From positions 1,416,684-1,480,683 of the forward strand of contig JAXMAN010000001.1 of assembly GCA_046350355.1 (NCBI GenBank): a stretch of DNA of 64,000 bases. The letters run 5' to 3'. The position numbers and the translations under genes are program-made. Every line of letters begins with the position of its first letter. Position 1 is the stretch's first letter. Below the pieces are notes generated by a model that was not told the origin of the DNA, made no database searches, and saw nothing but the letters and a program-made list of their open reading frames with translations. This DNA comes from UBA966 sp046350355. GTDB taxonomy: Bacteria > Planctomycetota > Phycisphaerae > Phycisphaerales > SM1A02. Shown here piece after piece: positions 58,172 to 64,000 of this stretch.

Positions 58172-58735
58172 TCAGGCCAGGCGCGGCGGCGGCGTCGCCG
58201 GATCGGGCGTCCACGGAGCCGGCGCGCGCACGGGCGCCGGCACGATGCGCGCGACGAGCGTCAGGATCTCGCGCGTCGGCGCATGGAGGTCGAGGCAGAG
58301 GAGCGCGATCGCGGGCGCCGCGAGCTTCGCGCGCGCCTTGCATGTGGCGGGATCGGACATCCGGCCGGCGGCGCTGCCCAGCAGCTTCGCCTTGCAGCAG
58401 GCGGGGAGCTTCGCGGGATCGACGCCCGGCTCGAGCTCCGCGCGCACGGCCTCGGCCGCGGCGAGCGCCTGCGTCGCGTAGCGCGGGATCATCACGCCGT
58501 TGGCGAGCGCCCACCGCGCGCGCTCCGCGGGCGTGTGGCAGCAGCAGGCGGTCCAGCACTCGTGCGCGTCGACGCAGCCGCAGCCGCAGGCTTCGCAGGG
58601 GAAGCGCTCGTCCGCGGCGGCGTCGGATGTGGATGCGGATGCAGTCAGCCGCAGCGGCGCCCAGCCGCCGACGACGATCGCCGCGCACAGCAGCGCGACG
58701 AGCAGGCGAAGCAGCGGGGAGGTGGGGGCGGGCAC
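58172..58735 (-). CDS. Cys-rich membrane-anchored protein of unknown function
   Basis: 187 aa from a GTG chosen because a TAGACT hexamer lies 8 bases upstream. An N-terminal hydrophobic segment (LLRLLVALLCAAIVVGGW) is an anchor or signal peptide. A dense Cys cluster follows at about residues 45-70 (CEACGCGCVDAHECWTACCCHT), then AERARWALANGVMIPRYA and later CC and TC pairs. The CCCHT-x-x-ER-x-WA pattern occurs in planctomycete proteins of unknown role, and metal binding is likely. It may belong with the His-rich protein gene downstream. Confidence 0.78.
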   Translation of the reverse strand: MPAPTSPLLRLLVALLCAAIVVGGWAPLRLTASASTSDAAADERFPCEACGCGCVDAHECWTACCCHTPAERARWALANGVMIPRYATQALAAAEAVRAELEPGVDPAKLPACCKAKLLGSAAGRMSDPATCKARAKLAAPAIALLCLDLHAPTREILTLVARIVPAPVRAPAPWTPDPATPPPRLA

Positions 58736-58743
58736 CGGCCGCG

Positions 58744-58749
58744 AGTCTA
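58744..58749 (-). promoter_or_regulatory. -10-like TAGACT of the Cys-rich protein gene (leaderless)
   Basis: TAGACT on the minus strand ends 8 bases before the GTG at 58735; no Shine-Dalgarno is present. Confidence 0.5.
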
Positions 58750-58776
58750 GTGCTGCGCGACGGGCCGCGTGGACGC

Positions 58777-60744
58777 TCAGCGCGCGGTCTCGCGTGGACG
58801 CGTGCACGGCTCGTCGCACGGGCCGAAGCAGGCGGGGTCGGACTCCGCGGGGTCGAGGAGTTCGGCGAGGGGTTTGCGGAGGCGGGCGATCACTTCGGGC
58901 GGCCAGCCAGGCTGCTCGCGCGGATCCGTGAATCCATGCGGTTGCTCACCCGTGACGTGTGCCTGCAGTCGCTCGAGTTCGTCGGCCACCGCCGTCATCG
59001 GGCAGCGAATCACCCGCTCGGCCGCATCGATCTGGTCGTCGTCAATCGAGGGGATCCAGGTGAAGTCCGTGGTTCGCCGGTAGGCGTTGGTGTCATGAAT
59101 CGCCTGCCGAAGCAGTGCGAGCGCCACGAGCGCGTCGCTTCGCGAGAGGGTGGCGTCCCGTTCGTGCCAGGGATGAACGGGCGCGCCGACGACGCGCATG
59201 GGCAGTCCGGGCGAACGGGGGAGGCCGGGCGCGCGGACGAGATCCGCCAGCAACCGGGTGGCCAGAAGCGTGCCACGCGCGTCGGTTCCCTCGGACAGGA
59301 GCTGGACGCCGAACTGGGCCTCGGCCAGCGGCCCTTGCAGCGCTGCGAAGAACCACCGTTCCGGGACCGAACGACTCCGATCGGCGCTTGCGTCCGCGAG
59401 GAGCGATGCAAACTCCTTCGGATTGCGCTCGATCCGGTCGGCAAGCGCCACGATGATCGGCATGCGTTGGGCGACGTAGATCCTCGGTCCTCCCGGCGAT
59501 ACCCGGACGGCCCAACCCAGGGTCTTCTCGTAGGGTTCCGCGAACTGATCGAGCTCGCCGATCCAGGACATCCGCGCCGACGTCGGGTCCTGCGGCCCAA
59601 GGAACTGCTCTTCCCACTCTCTTCGCATCTCAGCAAGTGAAGCCTGTGTTTCATGAGCTTGGGCCATCAATTGGTCTGGCGCGCTCGCGAGCAGTTTGGC
59701 TCGTTCGGCTTGGTGCGCGCGCGCAATGCCAAGATCCGGGTCTCGGGTATTCAGCACCCCGACCGCTGCCGACACGGTGAGCACGAGGGGCACCGAGACC
59801 AGAAGAAGCAGCCAGGAGAGGATCATCGTGAGCGCGGCCCTTCCAGGCCGATGGCTCGGTCGCGTCGCGCCAGCGAGGACGCGGCGAGCGCTCCACGTCC
59901 CGATGAAGCCCGTGAGGAGGACGATCAGGCTCGGCGGGAGCGAATTCCACGGGGTGTCGAGGAACTGGACGATTCCGTCCATCGCGCCCCAGGACCGGTT
60001 CAGTTGATGGAGCGCGACCCACAGGGGAGCGGCGCCGATGCGGGTCGAGTCGAGCCCGGGGGACCATGCGGGCTCGACTCCGACGAGCCACCAGAGGGCT
60101 TCGTTCAGGAACGGGAGTGCCGCCCTCACCGCGGCCGATGTCGCCGCGAACAGTCCCACCGGAATGGTCAGCGCGAGCGTGCACGCCAGGGGAATTCGCG
60201 GGGTGAACCGTGCCATGGCGGCCCCCCAGCACTGCAAGAGGAGCGCAGTGCCGAGCAGGACCGCTCCGGCATCGGTGCGGCGAGGGTGCGGACTCATGTC
60301 GCCTGTCGCGAGCACGAGACAGGCCAGCCACCACAGCGTAATCAGGGCCGTCCCTGCGGTGAGCTTCGAGAGCACTCGCATTCGCGTGGAAGTCGGCTGC
60401 GCGGCATCGAGCAGGCGCGCGCCTCGATTGAAGTCCCCGAGCGCGAGGAAGCACCCGATGAGCGGCGCGATCAGCAGCAGCCCGACGCACGCCAGCGGCG
60501 TCGCCGACGCGGCGCGATCGCTCCACGATTCGCGCGCCGAGGCGTCGACGAACTGCACGGCCCACTCGCCCAGCGGTGCGGCGATCAGACCGAGCACGAC
60601 GCACCCGAGAAGCGCGAGCGCCGGAGTGAAGATCGGCTGTGCCAGATGAAGGTCCTTGCGGACGAGCGTGAGGAAGCGCGGCCGGCGTGCGCGCCGCAGA
60701 ACGTCTTGATGGGACGCGGTCGATGCGACGGGCGCGGCGCTCAT
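58777..60744 (-). CDS. ABC-2-like permease with large soluble C-terminal domain (paralogue 2)
   Basis: 655 aa. The membrane part (about 1-355) has roughly eight helices, starting FLTLVRKDLHLAQPIFTPALALLGCVVLG, with the loop GDFNRGARLLDAAQPTSTRMRVLSK. The C-terminal about 300 residues are soluble and mostly helical, ending ELLDPAESDPACFGPCDEPC. It is a paralogue of the upstream permease: KDL-LA-P, GD-RG--L-A-QP-----R--SK and the RCP motif before the C-terminus are shared. Start overlaps the upstream stop (ATGA). Codon use is less GC-extreme than most of the window. With the GntR-type regulator and ATPase it should form a YtrA-like exporter; substrate unknown. Confidence 0.83.
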   Translation of the reverse strand: MSAAPVASTASHQDVLRRARRPRFLTLVRKDLHLAQPIFTPALALLGCVVLGLIAAPLGEWAVQFVDASARESWSDRAASATPLACVGLLLIAPLIGCFLALGDFNRGARLLDAAQPTSTRMRVLSKLTAGTALITLWWLACLVLATGDMSPHPRRTDAGAVLLGTALLLQCWGAAMARFTPRIPLACTLALTIPVGLFAATSAAVRAALPFLNEALWWLVGVEPAWSPGLDSTRIGAAPLWVALHQLNRSWGAMDGIVQFLDTPWNSLPPSLIVLLTGFIGTWSARRVLAGATRPSHRPGRAALTMILSWLLLLVSVPLVLTVSAAVGVLNTRDPDLGIARAHQAERAKLLASAPDQLMAQAHETQASLAEMRREWEEQFLGPQDPTSARMSWIGELDQFAEPYEKTLGWAVRVSPGGPRIYVAQRMPIIVALADRIERNPKEFASLLADASADRSRSVPERWFFAALQGPLAEAQFGVQLLSEGTDARGTLLATRLLADLVRAPGLPRSPGLPMRVVGAPVHPWHERDATLSRSDALVALALLRQAIHDTNAYRRTTDFTWIPSIDDDQIDAAERVIRCPMTAVADELERLQAHVTGEQPHGFTDPREQPGWPPEVIARLRKPLAELLDPAESDPACFGPCDEPCTRPRETAR

Positions 60745-62678
60745 GGATGGACTTCCCCCGCCGGAGCGTCCGGCGAACACGGCTCGAGAAACACCGGATC
60801 CGTCGCTGCGGGATCGAAGCGTTCGGCGATCGGCCCGCGGAACTCCGCGATGACTGCCTCGCGGATCCGCTGATTGTCCTCTCTGGAGATCGCGAACTGC
60901 ACGGCACGTGCGCCGTCCCACGTCACCAACTTCCTCTCGTCCTCTCGCGAGGCGTGATCGTGCCATTTCGCGAGCTCGGGCAGCGGGCAGCGGAGGATGC
61001 GCGCAGCCTCTGCAAGTTCGCTTGGCGTGACCCGCGAGGGTGTGCCCATCGCCGCCCAGAATGCACCGCCGTCGGGATGCTCCTGCAGATAGCGATGCAA
61101 TCGGACCACGAAGGAGAGCGCGCGCGCGCGGATGCTGGGGATGTAGTTCCTTTCGGCCTCGGCAGACCGGAGCTTCCACGAGAACCTCGGCAGCTCGATC
61201 TCGCCCATGGTCCCGAGCGCGCGCCGTGACACTCGCAGCTCATCCGGGATCAAGTCGGCGACCGCGAGCGCCCGGACGCCCTGCATGCGCCGCTCGGGAT
61301 CGCTGGAGTGCAGCAAGAGCTCGAGGCCAATCTCCGCCATCGGCGCATGGCCGAGGAAGGCGGCTGCTTCCAAGCGCGTCGAGAATCTGAAGGAAGGATC
61401 GCGGGCGACGCGAAGCGTGGCATCGCGCACCCCCACCGGGTCGGACATGAGGCGCTCGCGCAGCGCGAGCCTGGCTGGAGACTCTGCGTCGAACGGAAAA
61501 CGCCGTTGCGTCCGGGACTGCAGCTCCGCCTCGACAAGCACCTCCGGCGCGGCCTGCATCATCTGCGCGTAGTGCGCGCCCTGCGTCTCCAGCTCCTGCA
61601 GCCGTGCGAGTCGGCCTTCATCTCCGCGGAGTTCGAGCGCGGGCAGCAGCAGCGCGAGGACCGCGGTCGCCAAGGGCGCGATCATGCACATCGCCGCGAT
61701 CGGGGGCATGCGGCCGCGAAACTCCGCGCTCGCCCCGGTGAGCGCGCGTCGGGCCATCCAAGTCCCGATGGCGCCGGCTGCCAGCAGCGCCAGGCACGCG
61801 GGCAGCCATCGATCGGCCTGGTCCCAGAGTGCGGTGACTTCCAAACTGCGGAATCCCGGCGACGAATCGTTCCACACGGCGGCCGCAGCCCGAAACGGCG
61901 CATGCGCGCGCTCGGGCTCCGCCGCCAAGTTCAGCCGCCGCTCCGCCTCCAGCCACGCCACTCCCGGACCGTACCCCGTGGCGCGCAGCACGACCTCGCG
62001 AGCAGCATCGCGCGATGCCACGCTCCCGACAACCAGCAGGACGAGGATGCCGGCCGGCACGGCGATGGACGCGGAGATGCCCAGCGCGTGGGAACGCATC
62101 GATGCGGAGATCCCCAGCGCCCAGAGCGATCCGATCGTCGATGCCGCCAGGAGCATCGTGATGTTGGGCAGCGTGACGATCGTCTCGGAGCGCAATCCCA
62201 GCCCGATCTTCGTCCCCGGCGTCGAGACCGCGAGGCTCAGCGCCATCGCCAGCGCGATCCACGCGACGTTGACAGCGAGGGCCGCACCGATCTTGGAGCA
62301 CAGTCGAACCGCCCGGCCGTGCGGCTGCGTGGCCGCGAGCATCGCGCCCCCGCGGGCCCGATCCCCGCTGCCGATCAGCCACGCCGCCGTCGGCGCCACC
62401 ACGAGCGTGGCGAACGCCGCGAACTGCGCCGCGAGGACGAGTCGGTCGCCCCAGGGCTGCAGGCTCGCCCACTGCGGCGATTCGCCGGCGAATCCATCGA
62501 TCCACGGCAGCGCCAGTTGGTACGCCGCCACCATCGCCACGGCCGCCGCTCCCGGCACCACCACCGGCGCCGCCAGGCGCAGGTCCTTCGCGAAGAGCGT
62601 CCGCCAGGGAGCGCGCGTCGACCGCGCGCGGCGCGCACCCGCCCGCGGCGGCGTCCACGCCTGCGCGAGGGCGCTCAC
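60741..62678 (-). CDS. ABC-2-like permease with large soluble C-terminal domain (paralogue 1)
   Basis: 645 aa from a GTG overlapping the ATPase stop (GTGA). The membrane half (about 1-345) begins WRTLFAKDLRLAAPVVVPGAAAVAMVAAY and has about eight helices. The C-terminal half contains a HEAT-like stretch (FSTRLEAAAFLGHAPMAEIGLELLLHSSDPERRMQGVRALAVADL). It then ends with the shared ILRCPLPELAKWHDHAS and FDPAATDPVFLEPCSPD. Paralogous to the next gene, so the transporter is probably a heterodimer. Gene order gntR-ATPase-permease-permease is like the B. subtilis ytr operon. Confidence 0.83.
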   Translation of the reverse strand: MSALAQAWTPPRAGARRARSTRAPWRTLFAKDLRLAAPVVVPGAAAVAMVAAYQLALPWIDGFAGESPQWASLQPWGDRLVLAAQFAAFATLVVAPTAAWLIGSGDRARGGAMLAATQPHGRAVRLCSKIGAALAVNVAWIALAMALSLAVSTPGTKIGLGLRSETIVTLPNITMLLAASTIGSLWALGISASMRSHALGISASIAVPAGILVLLVVGSVASRDAAREVVLRATGYGPGVAWLEAERRLNLAAEPERAHAPFRAAAAVWNDSSPGFRSLEVTALWDQADRWLPACLALLAAGAIGTWMARRALTGASAEFRGRMPPIAAMCMIAPLATAVLALLLPALELRGDEGRLARLQELETQGAHYAQMMQAAPEVLVEAELQSRTQRRFPFDAESPARLALRERLMSDPVGVRDATLRVARDPSFRFSTRLEAAAFLGHAPMAEIGLELLLHSSDPERRMQGVRALAVADLIPDELRVSRRALGTMGEIELPRFSWKLRSAEAERNYIPSIRARALSFVVRLHRYLQEHPDGGAFWAAMGTPSRVTPSELAEAARILRCPLPELAKWHDHASREDERKLVTWDGARAVQFAISREDNQRIREAVIAEFRGPIAERFDPAATDPVFLEPCSPDAPAGEVHP

Positions 62679-63571
62679 GCCTGCACCTCCAGCGCCCGCA
62701 TGCGGTCGGCGCACGCCTCGGCGATGCTCAGCGGGATGCGCTCGATGCGCGCGTGCGGCTGGCGCGCGCGGATGTCCAGGATCGCGCCCTCGATGTCGCC
62801 GCCGACGGTGATCGTCACGGTGGCCGACTCGCGGCGCTCGAAGATCGTGCCCTCGGGGGCGCGCCACGCCTCGAGCGGCCCGGCGACGACCAGACGCGCG
62901 GTGCCGCCGGAGAGCTCCTCGGTGGGGACGCTCTCGCGGATGCGCCCGCGCTCCAGGAAGACGACGCGGTCGGTGAGCCGCGCGAGGTCACCGAGCTGGT
63001 GCGAGGCGATGAGCATCGTGCAGCCGCTCTCGGCGCGCAGGCGCGCGAGCATCTCCAGGATCGCGTCGTGCGTCACCGCGTCGACGCCCAGCAGCGGCTC
63101 GTCCAGCAGCAGCAGGGCGGGGCGGTGGGAGAGCCCGAGCACGAAGGCCAGCCGCGCCTGCATGCCGCGCGAGAGCGACTGCACGCGCGCGGCGGGATCG
63201 AGCGCGAGCATCGCCACGAGCTGCTCGCACCACTCGGGATCGAAGCGCGGCTGCAGGCTCTCGACGAAGGCGATCGCGTCGCGCACGCGCATCCAGTCGT
63301 AGGCGGAGAGCGCGTCGGGCACGAAGCCCGTGCGCTCGAGCATCGGCACGCGCGGCAGTGGCGGGATCGTCCGCGCGGCGCCCGCGTCGGGCGTCTCCGC
63401 GCCGACGATGCACCGAAAGAGCGTGCTCTTGCCCGCGCCGTTGCGGCCGACGATCCCCACGGACTCGCCCGGCTCGATGCGCAGGTCCAGCCCGTCCAGC
63501 GCGCGCACCCTGCCGTAGCGCAGCGCCAGCCCCGTGCACTCCACCCCGAGCGGTCCCTCGATGGTGCTCAT
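62675..63571 (-). CDS. ABC transporter ATP-binding protein
   Basis: 298 aa. Complete nucleotide-binding domain: Walker A GRNGAGKS (about 42-49), signature LSRGMQ (133-138), Walker B LLLLDEP with catalytic Glu at about 158, and the switch His in IASHQLGDLARL. The family is the CcmA/YtrB type of ABC-2 exporters. A C-terminal extension of about 70 residues (beta-rich, GGTARLVVAGPLEAW...) follows the core, as in YtrB-like proteins. It energises the two permeases downstream. The ATG overlaps the gntR stop (ATGA) and the stop overlaps the permease GTG. Confidence 0.95.
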   Translation of the reverse strand: MSTIEGPLGVECTGLALRYGRVRALDGLDLRIEPGESVGIVGRNGAGKSTLFRCIVGAETPDAGAARTIPPLPRVPMLERTGFVPDALSAYDWMRVRDAIAFVESLQPRFDPEWCEQLVAMLALDPAARVQSLSRGMQARLAFVLGLSHRPALLLLDEPLLGVDAVTHDAILEMLARLRAESGCTMLIASHQLGDLARLTDRVVFLERGRIRESVPTEELSGGTARLVVAGPLEAWRAPEGTIFERRESATVTITVGGDIEGAILDIRARQPHARIERIPLSIAEACADRMRALEVQA

Positions 63572-63975
63572 CGTCCCCCTCCATGCAGCGCCGAGTGCTG
63601 CGCCCGGAGCGCCCGCTGCAGGAGCTGCTCGAGGCGTTCCGGCGTCATCCCCGACGCCGCGGCCAGGCGCGCCGCCTCGGTGAGATGCAGCAGCACCGCA
63701 TCGTCCCCCGAGGCGCGGGCCTGGCCGCGCGTGCCGCTGCGGACGACCATCCCGCGGCCGCGCTCGGCCACCACGTGGCCTTCGCGCTCAAGCTCGCCGA
63801 CCGCCTTGTGGACGGTGTTGGGATTGACGCCCAGCTCCTCCGCGATCGCACGCACGCTCGGAAGGAGCGACCCCGCTGGAAGCGCGCCCCTGGCGATGGC
63901 CGCCCGCAGCCCGTCCGCGATCTGCCGGAAGATCGGGACGGGCGCCGTCGGATTGACGATGAACGGGAGCGCCAT
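63568..63975 (-). CDS. GntR-family (YtrA subfamily) transcriptional regulator
   Basis: 135 aa. Winged helix-turn-helix at residues 10-75: PIFRQIADGLRAAIARGALPAGSLLPSVRAIAEELGVNPNTVHKAVGELEREGHVVAERGRG. The effector domain is short (about 55 helical residues), as in YtrA-type regulators that control ABC operons. It is the first gene of the gntR-ABC-permease-permease operon and probably represses it. An inverted repeat lies 8-20 bases before its start. Confidence 0.95.
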   Translation of the reverse strand: MALPFIVNPTAPVPIFRQIADGLRAAIARGALPAGSLLPSVRAIAEELGVNPNTVHKAVGELEREGHVVAERGRGMVVRSGTRGQARASGDDAVLLHLTEAARLAAASGMTPERLEQLLQRALRAQHSALHGGGR

Positions 63976-63982
63976 GCCGGTG

Positions 63983-63998
63983 TATGAGTGTCATAGTA
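63983..63998 (-). promoter_or_regulatory. Candidate GntR operator overlapping the operon promoter
   Basis: TATGA-GTG-TCATA (63983-63995) is a perfect 5-bp inverted repeat with a 3-base centre. It overlaps TACTAT on the minus strand (63993-63998), a plausible -10 hexamer 17 bases before the gntR start. Autoregulation by GntR would fit. The region is cut by the window end. Confidence 0.4.
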
Positions 63999-64000
63999 CA

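Overview
This is a strongly GC-rich bacterial chromosome segment, most likely from Planctomycetota, class Phycisphaerae. Three secreted proteins end in tandem dockerin-like modules of the GADLG-LLG-WG type that is common in that group. There is also a PEP-CTERM protein with the VPAPG sorting motif, a non-zinc bL31 and an HU-like protein of planctomycete style. The window holds 51 protein genes, of which the first is cut by the left edge, and one tRNA-Ala(TGC). I see no CRISPR array, insertion sequence, prophage or rRNA operon. Functions were read from motifs; no database was searched.

Layout. 1-3161 (minus): a beta-helix lipoprotein, frr and pyrH. 3259-11598 (plus): a four-gene translationally coupled operon of a membrane VWA protein and three large Ala/Arg-rich envelope proteins with no recognised function. 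11583-14537 (minus): a small secreted ORF and a cystathionine beta-synthase / gamma-lyase-type pair. 14587-15989 (plus): rsmJ-rsmE, then tRNA-Ala on the minus strand. 16213-20665: an SH3-domain secreted protein, divergent from a TolC-like lipoprotein and a Sua5/TsaC protein. 20711-23998 (minus): hutH and hutU. 24060-28941 (plus): a membrane protein, a PfkB kinase, a DPP-IV-type S9 peptidase and murQ. 29057-38775: housekeeping genes (HU, UDP-glucose dehydrogenase, ogt, glyA, prfA, rpmE, truD, a META lipoprotein, an RRM protein, a HisN-type phosphatase, a SAM methyltransferase).

38652-45694: a SET-domain methyltransferase translationally coupled to a Pls/PosA-like single-module NRPS membrane enzyme, divergent from a coiled-coil secreted protein, a 2-TM channel-like protein and a GNAT-DinB fusion. 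45825-51776: the PEP-CTERM protein, a 4-TM protein, a membrane protein fused to a C25 (gingipain-like) peptidase domain, and a CotH kinase with its DUF4956 partner. 51913-58735: the dockerin-bearing secreted proteins, a large helical secreted protein and a Cys-rich protein. 58777-63975 (minus): a YtrA-like gntR-ABC transporter operon with two paralogous permeases.

Expression signals follow a clear pattern. Many genes without a Shine-Dalgarno have a TANNNT -10-like hexamer ending only 6-11 bases before the start codon, which suggests leaderless mRNAs. Genes with a good Shine-Dalgarno have the hexamer further upstream. Within operons, 4-base overlaps (ATGA, GTGA, TTGA) are the rule. I used these signals to choose several starts.
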